From positions 124,001 through 188,000 of the forward strand of contig NZ_JAPDMS010000002.1 of the NCBI RefSeq assembly GCF_026319365.1: DNA of 64,000 nucleotides. Direction: 5' to 3'. Of the stretch, positions 43,191-53,028 are shown piece after piece. The notes below the pieces were generated by a model. It did no database searches and was not told the DNA's origin. It saw only the letters and a program-made list of their open reading frames with translations. The position numbers and the translations under genes were made by a program. Source of the stretch: Methylophaga sp. OBS1. Lineage in GTDB: Bacteria; Pseudomonadota; Gammaproteobacteria; Nitrosococcales; Methylophagaceae. Within the stretch, counting starts at the first letter, position 1. Each line of letters starts with the position of its first letter.

Positions 43191-43274
43191 TTTACCTCCA
43201 GCTCAGCTGCGCAAAATCATAACTTCGCTATATTGACTCTCTAAGCGGCTGGTGAGTTTCCGCCACTATCGCGC

Positions 43275-44138
43275 TCAAAATTCGCCGAACTGAGCTGAAT
43301 AGCCCTCAAGCAAGTCGACCATCATTTCATCAAAATCAATATCGCTCATTCCCATATGGGTCAGCACCGCCTCCGAAGTCATCGGCCATTCCGTATCGGT
43401 AATGTTGTACTTGTAGCGAGTCGCCACAGCTGAAGCGATCTTCATCAGGGCGTACAAATCCTTTTGTTCGACCGTCGTCAGATTATCAGTGAGAAAGTTA
43501 GGATCGTGATGACGCAGAATCAGTTCGCACAAAGATTTGGGCAGATGCCAGGATGAAGCAACAAAATAGCCGATGATGGCGTGGTTCGTCTGATAATGGC
43601 CTTCCTCCACTTCTGTAAAACAGTGATGCGGTGAATGATTGGCTTCATACAACACACTGCGGTAATCACTGTATTTCATGGCCATCAAGGGGATGCCGCA
43701 ATCACGAAACAGGCTGAGCGCATACAAGGCATCCTCGTCGACCTCGACTTTGTTGGCCAGGTATTCCAGAACGAACCGCGACATCGTCGCCACTTCCATG
43801 GTGTTATCCCAGAATTTCTCCAGCGAAATGGATGATTTGCCTCTGATCGACTGTCGTAAGGCGAAATACGTCACCAAATGAGTGAGTCGATCCGCGCCCA
43901 GCATGACCACGGCCTGACGGATATCCGAAAGCTGTCGTTTGAGGCCAAAGCCCGGCGAGTTCACTGTTTTTAACACCACGGCAGACAAGGCCACATCCTG
44001 ACTAATCAGTTCAGCGTATGCTCGTGGGTCCTGCTCTTCTTTTGCCAGCTCCAGCTGCAGTGAAACCAGTAACGCTGGTTTGGGGGGAATACTAAAACTA
44101 TTGATGATCTCTTTGGCTTTGGTTTCAGTCAATTGCAT
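43275..44138 (-). CDS. HDOD-domain signalling protein
   Basis: A 287-residue protein with one HDOD domain (about 15-215): PPKPALLVSLQLELAKEEQD, AVVLKTVNSPGFGLKRQLSD and IRQAVVMLGADRLTHLV, lacking the HD metal pair of true phosphodiesterases. HDOD proteins act in regulatory pathways, often linked to c-di-GMP and motility. The start is 5 bases after the stop of the GGDEF-EAL gene, so the two are co-transcribed. Confidence 0.9.
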   Translation of the reverse strand: MQLTETKAKEIINSFSIPPKPALLVSLQLELAKEEQDPRAYAELISQDVALSAVVLKTVNSPGFGLKRQLSDIRQAVVMLGADRLTHLVTYFALRQSIRGKSSISLEKFWDNTMEVATMSRFVLEYLANKVEVDEDALYALSLFRDCGIPLMAMKYSDYRSVLYEANHSPHHCFTEVEEGHYQTNHAIIGYFVASSWHLPKSLCELILRHHDPNFLTDNLTTVEQKDLYALMKIASAVATRYKYNITDTEWPMTSEAVLTHMGMSDIDFDEMMVDLLEGYSAQFGEF

Positions 44139-44143
44139 ATTTT

Positions 44144-47100
44144 TTAATCTTTAGCCCTGTTCTTAACTTGCTTATTATCTCCTCGCCCTGCATTGCTGAC
44201 AACAGATTTCAGGGGGGGCTGAGCGGCAATAACGATGGCCTGCATGGCCTCAAACCGGCTCACCATATCATCCAGATACTGACGACTCTGTGTCGCTTGT
44301 CCGGTCATACACATTTCACGGATTTTGATGGCGGTTTGATGCCAGGCGGCATGCGCCTGCTCAAGGCTATCCAACCACAACGCATCAAACAGTCCCTGCG
44401 TTTTAGCACGTTGTATCCAGCTGCCGCAGTGACATTTCCGCTGGTCAATGATGGGCCAGCTCTGGGCCTCGTCTCCAGATTGATTCATTGCCGCGACAAA
44501 CTGCTGGTACCAGCGCTGGGACGTCAGTTCAAACAGGTACAGGTCCTGCTGCCTTGGCGTAAGCGGTCTGGCGGCGCATTTGATCCATTCCGGCTCGGCT
44601 TCGTAATGATCCAGCCACTCCAGCACCTTGTCAGCTGCCATCGGCCTGGCGATACCATAGCCCTGAGCATGATCACAGCCAATCATCAGTAGCATCAAAC
44701 CATGCTCGACAGTCTCAACACCTTCAGCAATAACCTGACGATTAAAGGCATCCGCCAGACCACTGACACCGTCGACAAGCGTGTAATCCTGAGGGTCGTC
44801 AAGCATATCGCGGACAAAACTCTGGTCAATTTTGATGGTACTCGCCGTCAGGTGACGCAAGTGGGTCAGCGAGGAATATCCGGTACCAAAATCATCCAGT
44901 GCAACCGAAACCCCCAACACATCACGGCACATTTTTATCACTTTGGAAATGGCGGTTATATCACCGATGGCACTGGTCTCGACGACCTCCAGCTGCAGGT
45001 AACGTGAATCCAAGGCCGGGTGCTGAGCCAGGGCAATCTCCACGTCATCAATAAAATGTGTCGATTGCAAGTGGGAAGTGGCGATGTTAACGCTCACTTC
45101 GATTTTATAGCCCTGCTGATGCCATGATTCCAGTTGTGACAATGCTGACTTCAAAACCCACTGTCCCATTTCGATCTCGATTTCAGTATCAGTGATCAGA
45201 GGCAGGAAATGGGCCGGTGATAACAAGCCTCGCTCTGGATGCTGCCAGCGGATTAAGGCTTCCATGCCGAAAACATCACCGCTACGCATATTCAGCTTCG
45301 GTTGATAAAACAGGCAGAATTCCTCATCTATCAGTGCCTGGCGTATCTGTTGCTGCCACTGCTGTTTTTCCATGGTCTGCCGGTTATGTGCCGGGTTAAA
45401 CAGTTTGTAGGTATTACGCCCCGACATTTTGGCCTGATACATGGTCTGATCCGCATGTCGCAGCAGCGTATCCAGATCGGCATCATCATTAGGATAAAAA
45501 GTCACGCCACTGGAAGCACTGATTTCCAGACGTAAATCATTCACGCTGTAGGGCTGAGACAGGGATTCATGAATCCGTCGTAGCAGAAACTCGCACTCAT
45601 CGGACGACTCGATGTCACGGAAAAGAATCGCAAACTCATCGCCACCAAAACGGGAGATAGTATCTTCATCTCTGACATTGGCTCGCAGGCGCATCGCCAC
45701 TTCAATCAGTAACTGATCACCCACTTCATGGCCATGGGTGTCATTAACCGGTTTGAAGTTATCCAGATCCAGGAAGCAAATCGCCAGCAGTGTTTCGGTG
45801 CGTTTGCTGTGTGCCACTGCCTGGGCAAAACGATCAGCAAACAACACCCGGTTAGGTAGCTTGGTCAGCACATCATAATGCGCCATCAGTTCCAGCGTTT
45901 CCTGTTGTTGCTTGGTCTGAGTAATATCAGAAAATAGCCCGACATAATGGCGGCTCTGACCATCATCATCAGTCAGTGCGGAAATGGTGAGTAATTCCGC
46001 ATAGAGCTGGCCATTTTTACGCCGGTTCCAAACTTCACCCTGCCAGTAACCGTGTTCGGTAATGGCAGACCACATGTGATTGAAAAAGTCGGGCGAGTGT
46101 CTGCCGGAATTAAGAATGTGTGGACCTTTGCCTATCACTTCCTCCCGGGTGTAACCGGTAATCTCACAGAAAGCCGGATTTACATCCGTGATATTGCCAT
46201 CAGTGTCAGTAATGATGATGCCTTCATGGGCCTGGTTGAATACCCGTGATGAGAAGCGCAACTGTTCTTCTGCGTCTTTTCGTACCGTGATGTCATAGAC
46301 CACCAGCAACATTTCCTGCTCCAGGGTATCCTGCAGCATTGAAATACTCAGTAAGGCGACCTTGCGTTGATCGTTTTTAGTCAGCAATTCCAGCTCCATC
46401 GGCTGCATAGTGCTGTCTGAAGCCTTGCTGTGTTGTCCCAGGTTGACCAGATAGCGCTTGAACTCATGACTGTAATACTTCGGTTGTGTCGTCATGTCCC
46501 ACCAGCTGTCCATGGATTGAACTTCCTGCAGGTCGTAACCGTAAGTATCGGTAAAAGCCTGGTTGATAAAACTAATTTGCTTGTTTTCATTGAGCAGCAT
46601 GTAAGGCACCGGCGAGCTCTCAATCAAATTACGGAATTTGATATTAGCCATTGAGGCTGTGACGATAAAACGTATGAACAGTGCCAGTAACAGGAATAAT
46701 CCGGTCGCCACACCATAGATCAAAATTCTTTTCTGCCAGATATCAGGTGGTAATTGGCCCCAGCCGTTGGCTGGTTCAGCAGCGAGCAGCCACTCTCCCT
46801 CGGGCAGTTTCAATGTCTGTTTCAGGCTGTTGTCATTAAACAGCCCAGGGTCACCGAAAAAGACCTCTCCCTGACGTCCCAGACTGTCAGCACCTCTGAT
46901 AGCCAGATTGATAGACATAGCTTCATTGAGCAGCCCACTTTTCTCAAAAAAGCGCTGAATGTCTATCACTGCAGAGATCAGCCCCCAGAAATATTTCTCG
47001 CCTGTTTCTTCATGTTCCAGGAAAACCGGAATGCGGGTGATTAACCCCTCTCCGCCCTGCTTGAGCTTGACCGGTCCTGCCAGCACCAGGTTGCCTGTAA

Positions 47101-47524
47101 GTCTGGCACGTTCTGCCGCTTCAAACTGGTCAGCGACCTCACGATAATTGAGGCCAATAGCGGCTTCATTACCCTCTACTGGATACATATAGCGAATCAC
47201 CATATCCGGTGCAGCGGCAATATTGCGAATCTCAGATTCACTGTTGACCAGATGACCCACGGCACGGGCATACTGCGCCTGCGTCAACTCAGGATTGATA
47301 GCAAACAGGCCAGGCAGGCCCCTGACTATCTGAATATGATTCTGCAGATTGGTGTATAAGCGGTTGTGATAATGACTAAGCTCACTGCGGGTATCATTAA
47401 GCAATCCATTGCGATATTGTTCAACTAGGCTGTGATGAACGTAGCTTGCAGCGATGAAAAGCAACACCGCCAGCACGGTCAGGATGTTGTAGAAAGCAAG
47501 TCTGGTAGAAATTTTAGTCTGCAT
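44144..47524 (-). CDS. CHASE-PAS-PAS-GGDEF-EAL protein with CZB-like C-terminus
   Basis: An 1126-residue c-di-GMP enzyme. An N-terminal helix, a periplasmic CHASE-like sensor (about 40-255) and a second helix (about 268-290) precede two PAS domains (about 295-545). The GGDEF domain has an intact GGDEF and an RxxD site (RDED). The EAL domain has EALIRW, DDFGTGYSS and EGVET, so both activities may be kept. The last 120 residues (QRKCHCGSWIQRAKTQGLF, HAAWHQTA) resemble a zinc-sensing CZB domain. The start is ATG 47524; its ribosome site is weak. Confidence 0.92.
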   Translation of the reverse strand: MQTKISTRLAFYNILTVLAVLLFIAASYVHHSLVEQYRNGLLNDTRSELSHYHNRLYTNLQNHIQIVRGLPGLFAINPELTQAQYARAVGHLVNSESEIRNIAAAPDMVIRYMYPVEGNEAAIGLNYREVADQFEAAERARLTGNLVLAGPVKLKQGGEGLITRIPVFLEHEETGEKYFWGLISAVIDIQRFFEKSGLLNEAMSINLAIRGADSLGRQGEVFFGDPGLFNDNSLKQTLKLPEGEWLLAAEPANGWGQLPPDIWQKRILIYGVATGLFLLLALFIRFIVTASMANIKFRNLIESSPVPYMLLNENKQISFINQAFTDTYGYDLQEVQSMDSWWDMTTQPKYYSHEFKRYLVNLGQHSKASDSTMQPMELELLTKNDQRKVALLSISMLQDTLEQEMLLVVYDITVRKDAEEQLRFSSRVFNQAHEGIIITDTDGNITDVNPAFCEITGYTREEVIGKGPHILNSGRHSPDFFNHMWSAITEHGYWQGEVWNRRKNGQLYAELLTISALTDDDGQSRHYVGLFSDITQTKQQQETLELMAHYDVLTKLPNRVLFADRFAQAVAHSKRTETLLAICFLDLDNFKPVNDTHGHEVGDQLLIEVAMRLRANVRDEDTISRFGGDEFAILFRDIESSDECEFLLRRIHESLSQPYSVNDLRLEISASSGVTFYPNDDADLDTLLRHADQTMYQAKMSGRNTYKLFNPAHNRQTMEKQQWQQQIRQALIDEEFCLFYQPKLNMRSGDVFGMEALIRWQHPERGLLSPAHFLPLITDTEIEIEMGQWVLKSALSQLESWHQQGYKIEVSVNIATSHLQSTHFIDDVEIALAQHPALDSRYLQLEVVETSAIGDITAISKVIKMCRDVLGVSVALDDFGTGYSSLTHLRHLTASTIKIDQSFVRDMLDDPQDYTLVDGVSGLADAFNRQVIAEGVETVEHGLMLLMIGCDHAQGYGIARPMAADKVLEWLDHYEAEPEWIKCAARPLTPRQQDLYLFELTSQRWYQQFVAAMNQSGDEAQSWPIIDQRKCHCGSWIQRAKTQGLFDALWLDSLEQAHAAWHQTAIKIREMCMTGQATQSRQYLDDMVSRFEAMQAIVIAAQPPLKSVVSNAGRGDNKQVKNRAKD

Positions 47525-47619
47525 CAACTGACGTTCGGACGGGTAGTCTTAAGGGGCTCTTTATCGCCATGTGAAGCTCCAACCTGAGCTGATTGCCATT
47601 ATATGCCTGGGCGCAGAAT

Positions 47620-48834
47620 TTATCTTGACTCTGTTTCCAGCAGGGGCTGCTGAGCTGTATCGCCGGCGATGACCACCTTATTTCTTCCCCGCTGCTTGGC
47701 CTGATATAGCGCTCTATCCGCTAAGGTTACAGGATCCGTCAAACTGTCGACATTGGAAGTATCGATGATGAGGGCGCCAATGCTGATAGTGCAGTGAATG
47801 TTACTTTGTTCATGTCGGATTATTGTGCTCGCCGCAGCCTGGCGAATACGTTCACTGACTTCCAACAATTGTTCATGTGTCGTATCTGGCATCACAATCA
47901 GAAACTCTTCACCACCATACCGACCGATATAAGTATCCTTACGCAAGACACGCTCAACCGCGGCAATGACTTGGGTGAGAACACTATCACCAACTCGATG
48001 CCCATAGCTGTCGTTGACGCGCTTGAAATGATCCAGATCAATCATCATCACCGCCACAGGTCGACCCGTTCGGGACACTTTGGCCATTGATTTGTCTAGC
48101 AAGTCTAGAATCACGCGACGGGTCAATACGCCGGTGAGCGCGTCATAAGACGCCAGCCTCTCCAGATCTCGACGCAAGCTGTCCTGGCTCATCACGATGA
48201 GTCCAAAAGCAATAAAAATCACGGCCAACAGATTAATGGACAGAAAATGTGCCTGAAGACCCTGATAACTCAGAATCGAAAGCGCTGCCACAGCGTCTGT
48301 TTCCATCAGGGTGGTCAGCGCACGCAATAGGGCAGCGACCACTGACACCAGCAAAGCTACTGACAACACCCACTCACCCAGTTGCCATGATTTAATCGGT
48401 TGCCACCACAGCATCACCAGCGCCCAACTGAAGATCGCGACGGTGCAGATGATGGTAACCATCACCCGCGCTGAAAAACTGGGAGAGAGGAAGGTAAAGT
48501 AAAAGAAGGCAACCAGGCAAAAGCTGAGATACCAGCGATAGATGCCCTGTTGAATGGGTAGGTTTTTCAGCCTGCTGATACCATCCGCAATCATCAGCAT
48601 CGCCAGACACAATGCGGTGTCGGCCAGTACTACCGTGATTAAGGGGTGCAGCAAGCCCCGCATCAACAGTAACAGCGCAAATAGCGTAAAAAAACCATAG
48701 GCCCAGGCAAAGGACAAAACCCCGTTCACGACCGCATAGACACCTCTGTGGATAGAAAAGAACACCACAGTGATCAGCCCGGTAAACATCCCTGTGAGCA
48801 CAAAAATGGTTTTCGCATCAAGGAATTCGGTCAT
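47620..48834 (-). CDS. Membrane-bound GGDEF diguanylate cyclase
   Basis: A 404-residue protein with about six to seven membrane helices (residues 8-225) and a C-terminal GGDEF domain (about 235-395) carrying GGEEF. The residues before it read RKDT, so the product-inhibition RxxD site is missing its Asp. The ATG at 48834 follows GGAGGCGGGC; the frame runs upstream to 48942 but without good start signals. It is divergent from the PomB-like gene, with 155 bases between. Confidence 0.92.
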   Translation of the reverse strand: MTEFLDAKTIFVLTGMFTGLITVVFFSIHRGVYAVVNGVLSFAWAYGFFTLFALLLLMRGLLHPLITVVLADTALCLAMLMIADGISRLKNLPIQQGIYRWYLSFCLVAFFYFTFLSPSFSARVMVTIICTVAIFSWALVMLWWQPIKSWQLGEWVLSVALLVSVVAALLRALTTLMETDAVAALSILSYQGLQAHFLSINLLAVIFIAFGLIVMSQDSLRRDLERLASYDALTGVLTRRVILDLLDKSMAKVSRTGRPVAVMMIDLDHFKRVNDSYGHRVGDSVLTQVIAAVERVLRKDTYIGRYGGEEFLIVMPDTTHEQLLEVSERIRQAAASTIIRHEQSNIHCTISIGALIIDTSNVDSLTDPVTLADRALYQAKQRGRNKVVIAGDTAQQPLLETESR

Positions 48835-48989
48835 GCCCGCCTCCACAAGGTGAGGATAGCATAGGCTCAATGAAGATAGATCGAAGCATGCCCGTGAGAT
48901 TCTGCTATAAAAGCCGGAACTGAACTGATTGTATTTTGACAAAAACTCAAAACACGCTAGCCTGATGAAAATACTCGATACTGAGCACT

Positions 48990-49799
48990 ATGAGCGTAGC
49001 CGAACCGGATTCTGAGCGTCCCGGCCCTAACACTACGGCCAAAGACAAACTCATCCCTCGTTATATGGGCACTTTTGCCGATCTGATGACGTTGCTGCTT
49101 TGCTTTTTTGTGCTCCTTGTCGCGATGGCGGAAATTGATGCGCTGAAATACAAAATGGTGGTGAACTCAATGGAAGATGCCTTTGGCATTGACCGCCCCA
49201 AACCGGAAGATATTGTGAAAGCGACCAGCGTCATTCAGCAACGTTTTTCACCGAATCCGGATAGGGCCACCCCGCTGGAATCCATACGTCAGGCCTCAGT
49301 TACCGACAGCGAAGTGCTTAAAACAGAAGACGCCGAGGTCTATCGCACAGCGAAAGCCAATACGATTCGGGATAGCCTGCAAAGCGCGCTCAAAACGGCG
49401 CTGGATCAAAAGCTTGTGACGCTGGAGACGATGCAGGATCGCGTCCTTATTCGCATTAATGAGCAGGCTTCTTTTCCGTCCGGCAGCGCTGCACTGAAAC
49501 CAGGTTTTGCCCCGGTGTTGCAACAGATTGCCGAGGCACTGGCCGAGATGGATGCGGAATTTGTGGTCGCCGGTCACACTGATAATGTGCCATTGCGCAC
49601 TGGCCTGTACCGTTCCAACTGGGAATTATCCGGCGCCAGAGCGACTTCCGTCGTGCACGCTCTGCTCGCTGATCGCCGCCTGGTGGAAGACCAGTTCCGA
49701 ATTGAAGCCTATGCCGATACCCAGCCGCTGGAATCCAACGAGAGCGCCGCCGGCAGGGCCATGAACCGGCGGGTGGAAATCGGCATCATAAACACATAG
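48990..49799 (+). CDS. PomB/MotB-like stator protein without adjacent A subunit
   Basis: A 269-residue protein with one helix, GTFADLMTLLLCFFVLLVAM (residues 27-46), holding the ion-binding Asp31 in the PomB-style FADLMTLL context. A linker and a C-terminal OmpA-like peptidoglycan-binding domain (about 140-268; VVAGHTDNVPL, LSGARATSVVHAL, NRRVEIG) follow. MotB-type proteins form the B2 core of A5B2 stators that drive the flagellum. No motA or pomA gene lies on either side in this window, which is unusual, as the two are normally adjacent with A first. Divergent from a GGDEF cyclase. Confidence 0.88.
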   Translation: MSVAEPDSERPGPNTTAKDKLIPRYMGTFADLMTLLLCFFVLLVAMAEIDALKYKMVVNSMEDAFGIDRPKPEDIVKATSVIQQRFSPNPDRATPLESIRQASVTDSEVLKTEDAEVYRTAKANTIRDSLQSALKTALDQKLVTLETMQDRVLIRINEQASFPSGSAALKPGFAPVLQQIAEALAEMDAEFVVAGHTDNVPLRTGLYRSNWELSGARATSVVHALLADRRLVEDQFRIEAYADTQPLESNESAAGRAMNRRVEIGIINT

Positions 49800-49820
49800 C
49801 GGTCGGCCAAATCATGGCGA

Positions 49821-49826
49821 TATAAT
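49821..49826 (+). promoter_or_regulatory. Possible -10 element of the acetolactate synthase-like operon
   Basis: A perfect TATAAT lies 57 bases before the start ATG at 49878. No good -35 is seen at the usual distance, so the call is tentative. Confidence 0.35.
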
Positions 49827-49877
49827 CGACCTGTCGGCCTCGATGAGAACCTTGCAACGCAACGATAAGGACACATC

Positions 49878-51518
49878 ATGAAAACATCAGACCTGCTCGT
49901 CAAAGCACTGGAAAACGAAGGGGTCGAGTATATTTTCGGAATACCGGGTGAGGAGAACCTGGACTTTGTCGATTCGCTACAGCACTCATCGATAGAACTG
50001 ATTATCACCCGGCACGAGCAGGGTGCCGGTTTTATGGCCGCCAACTACGGCAGGCTGACCGGTAAACCCGGGGTCTGTCTCTCAACACTGGGACCCGGCG
50101 CCACCAACATGGTGACTCCCGCCGCCTATGCCCAGCTGGGCGGTATGCCGATGCTCATCATTACCGGTCAGAAGCCGATCAAAGCCAGCAAACAGGCCCT
50201 GTTCCAGATTGTCGATGTGGTCAATATGATGCGTCCCATCACCAAGTTCACCAAACAGGTTGTGCATGGCAACACCGTCGCCGCCGTGGTGCGTGAAGCC
50301 TTCCGGGTCGCAGTGGAAGAACGGCCGGGCGCCGTGCATATTGAATTGCCGGAAGATATCGCCGCTGAAGAAGCGCATGAACGTATTTACACTGTCGAGA
50401 CTATCCGGCGGCCTGATGCCGACAACCGCACCATTCAGCACGCACTGAAAATGATCGAAGAAGCGTCAATGCCGCTATTGCTGATCGGTGCCGGCGCCAA
50501 CCGTAAACGCGCCAGCGTGGCGTTGACCAAGTTCGTCGAGCATACCGGCATTCCGTTTTTTAACACGCAGTTGGGTAAGGGCGTGATTGATGAGCGTCAT
50601 GACAGCTATCTGGGCACCGCCGCCCTGTCCGAATCCGATTTTCTCCACTGCGCCATCGACCGCGCCGATCTGATAATCAATGTCGGCCATGATGAAGTGG
50701 AAAAACCCCCGTTTTTTATGAAAGACGGGGGTGCTGAGGTGATTCATATCAACTTCCACGCCGCTGAAATTGATCCCGTTTATTTCCCGCAGCTGGATGT
50801 GGTGGGGGATATTGCCACCTCGATCAATCGTCTGCGCGCCGGACTGACGCCACAACCGCACTGGGACTTTTCCTATTATTACCGGGTCAAGCAGGAAGTC
50901 CGTGAACGTCTGTCCAAATACAGTGATGACGAGCGCTTCCCGATCCTGCCACAGGCCGCGGTACAGATTATCCGCGAAGCCATGGGGGAGGAAGACATCC
51001 TGGCACTGGATAATGGGGTCTATAAAATCTGGTTCGCCCGTAATTACCCCAGCTACTACTACAATTCGATTCTGCTCGATAATGCCCTCGCCACTATGGG
51101 GGCCGGCCTGCCGACGGCGATGACCGCCAAATTACTGCATCCGGAACAGAAAGTGATGGCCGTCTGTGGTGATGGCGGGTTTATGATGAACTCACAGGAA
51201 CTGGAAACCGCCGTCAGGCTGGGGCTGGATCTGGTCGTGTTGATTTTCAATGACAATTGCTATGGCATGGTGCGCTGGAAGCAGGAAGGCATGGGCTTCA
51301 AAAACTATGGTCTGAGCTTTAACAACCCCGATTTCGTCAAATATGCTGAGAGCTACGGCGCCACCGGTCATAGACCGGCCAGTCATGCCGAGTTTGCCAA
51401 AGTCCTGGATTCCGCATTGAACTCCAGGGGCGTTCATCTGATTGATCTGGCGGTCGACTATTCACTCAATTACTCAATTCTGAGCGAGGGATTGAAACAG
51501 AAAATCTGCATTTTATAA
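49878..51518 (+). CDS. Acetolactate synthase-like thiamine-diphosphate enzyme
   Basis: A 546-residue enzyme of the acetohydroxyacid synthase fold: N-terminal PYR domain with the catalytic Glu (TRHEQGAGFMAANYGR, GVCLSTLGPGATNM), a central domain, and a PP domain with the TPP/Mg motif GDGGFMMNSQELETA ending at Asn (FNDNCYG). No small regulatory subunit gene (ilvN/ilvH) is next to it, so a catabolic AlsS-type or a related 2-keto-acid enzyme is likelier than the biosynthetic IlvB. The linked aldehyde dehydrogenase, 11 bases downstream, suggests the product or a by-product is an aldehyde. AAGGAC precedes ATG. Confidence 0.87.
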   Translation: MKTSDLLVKALENEGVEYIFGIPGEENLDFVDSLQHSSIELIITRHEQGAGFMAANYGRLTGKPGVCLSTLGPGATNMVTPAAYAQLGGMPMLIITGQKPIKASKQALFQIVDVVNMMRPITKFTKQVVHGNTVAAVVREAFRVAVEERPGAVHIELPEDIAAEEAHERIYTVETIRRPDADNRTIQHALKMIEEASMPLLLIGAGANRKRASVALTKFVEHTGIPFFNTQLGKGVIDERHDSYLGTAALSESDFLHCAIDRADLIINVGHDEVEKPPFFMKDGGAEVIHINFHAAEIDPVYFPQLDVVGDIATSINRLRAGLTPQPHWDFSYYYRVKQEVRERLSKYSDDERFPILPQAAVQIIREAMGEEDILALDNGVYKIWFARNYPSYYYNSILLDNALATMGAGLPTAMTAKLLHPEQKVMAVCGDGGFMMNSQELETAVRLGLDLVVLIFNDNCYGMVRWKQEGMGFKNYGLSFNNPDFVKYAESYGATGHRPASHAEFAKVLDSALNSRGVHLIDLAVDYSLNYSILSEGLKQKICIL

Positions 51519-51529
51519 GGAGAGCCCAT

Positions 51530-52981
51530 ATGAGCAACATACCGCACTTCCCGTTGATGATCGCTGGACTTTCCAAATCTGACGCTGAAAAAGCGGAAGT
51601 CTATTCCCCCTACAATGACCAGCTGATCGGCACTTTGGACCAAGCCAATCAGGCTGATATCGATCAGGCGCTGGAGACTGCTCATGGCCTGTTCCGGGAC
51701 CGCAGCAAATGGCTGTCGACCGTTGAGCGGATCGACATCCTGGAAAAAGCTATCGCCATGATGAAAGATCAGGCTGATTCACTGGCTGCGGGCGCCGCTG
51801 AGGAAGGCGGTAAACCACTGGCGGATTCCAACGTGGAGATGGCTCGCTGCATCGACAGCCTGAGGGCCTGTGTCGATGTGTTGAGAAATGACGCTCCGGC
51901 TACCATCCCAATGGGTATTAACCCGGCGTCACAACATCGCCTGACAATGATGCGTAAGGAACCCATTGGGGTGGTGGTCGCCATCAGTGCGTTTAACCAT
52001 CCGCTCAACCTGATTGCGCACCAAGTGGGCCCGGCGATTGCCACCGGCTGTCCTGTCATCGTCAAGCCCGCTGAAAAAACCCCCTTATCCTGTTATCGGC
52101 TGGTGGAAATCTTCCACAAAGCTGGGCTGCCACCGGAGTGGTGCCAGGCATTATTGACCGAAGATCACCATCTGGCTGAATACCTCGCCACTGATGCCCG
52201 CGTGGCATTTCTGAGCTTTATCGGCAGCGCCAGAGTCGGCTGGCATCTGCGCTCAAAACTGGCTCCGGGGGCTCGTTGTGCGCTCGAACATGGTGGCGTC
52301 GCCCCCGTCATCGTGGCAAAAGATGCCAAACTTGAGGCGGCAGTGCCTGGGCTTGCCAAGGGCAGCTTTTATCATGCCGGTCAGGTCTGCGTATCCGTTC
52401 AGCGAATTTATGCTGAGCGCAGTATTGCCCGTGAACTGGCGGAAAAACTCGCTGAAGCGGCCAATAAAATGACCGTAGGCGACCCTTTATCTGATAAAAC
52501 CGATGTAGGACCGATTATTACCAAAAGCGAATTGAACCGCATCGCTTCCTGGGTTCAGGAAGCGGTCGACCAGGGCGGCGAATTGCTCTGTGGTGGTCAG
52601 ACATTGCCCTACAATAGTTATTCCCCTACCGTGCTGTTTGATCCACCCGCCAGCGCCAAAGTCTCCAATGAAGAAGTCTTCGGTCCGGTGGTTTGTGTTT
52701 ACCCGGTGGATTCAATTGAAGATGCCGTTAACAAGGCCAACGGCCTGCCATTTGCTTTCCAGGCCTCGGTCTACAGCAGCGATATTGATACTGCGATGCA
52801 GGCCGCAGACCGACTCGATGCTTCTGCGGTGATGATCAATGAACACACGGCTTTCCGCGTTGACTGGATGCCTTTTGCCGGCCTCAAACATTCCGGTCTC
52901 GGCACTGGCGGCGTGCCCTACACCATGCACGACATGCAGGTAGAGAAAATGATTGTACTGACTTCCAAAGGCATACAGTGA
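51530..52981 (+). CDS. NAD(P)-dependent aldehyde dehydrogenase
   Basis: A 483-residue ALDH of usual length. It has the cofactor region PIGVVVAISAFNHPLNLIAH and VIVKPAEKTPLSCY, the general base Glu in LEHGG, and the catalytic Cys in GQVCVSVQRI. The C-terminal EVFGPVVCVYPVDS is also typical. Sequence style (SAFNHPLN, GQVCVSVQR) is close to lactaldehyde, phosphonoacetaldehyde and sulfoacetaldehyde dehydrogenases, but the substrate cannot be fixed. It forms an operon with the TPP enzyme upstream; AAGGAGAG precedes ATG. Confidence 0.92.
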   Translation: MSNIPHFPLMIAGLSKSDAEKAEVYSPYNDQLIGTLDQANQADIDQALETAHGLFRDRSKWLSTVERIDILEKAIAMMKDQADSLAAGAAEEGGKPLADSNVEMARCIDSLRACVDVLRNDAPATIPMGINPASQHRLTMMRKEPIGVVVAISAFNHPLNLIAHQVGPAIATGCPVIVKPAEKTPLSCYRLVEIFHKAGLPPEWCQALLTEDHHLAEYLATDARVAFLSFIGSARVGWHLRSKLAPGARCALEHGGVAPVIVAKDAKLEAAVPGLAKGSFYHAGQVCVSVQRIYAERSIARELAEKLAEAANKMTVGDPLSDKTDVGPIITKSELNRIASWVQEAVDQGGELLCGGQTLPYNSYSPTVLFDPPASAKVSNEEVFGPVVCVYPVDSIEDAVNKANGLPFAFQASVYSSDIDTAMQAADRLDASAVMINEHTAFRVDWMPFAGLKHSGLGTGGVPYTMHDMQVEKMIVLTSKGIQ

Positions 52982-52993
52982 AACAGACCCAGA

Positions 52994-53025
52994 CAGGCTG
53001 ACCGAAGACACCGGCAGCCTGTTTT
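52994..53025 (+). terminator. Probable terminator after the aldehyde dehydrogenase gene
   Basis: The stem CAGGCTG/CAGCCTG with a 14-base loop is followed by TTTT, between the convergent dehydrogenase and esterase genes. Confidence 0.5.
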
Positions 53026-53028
53026 CTG

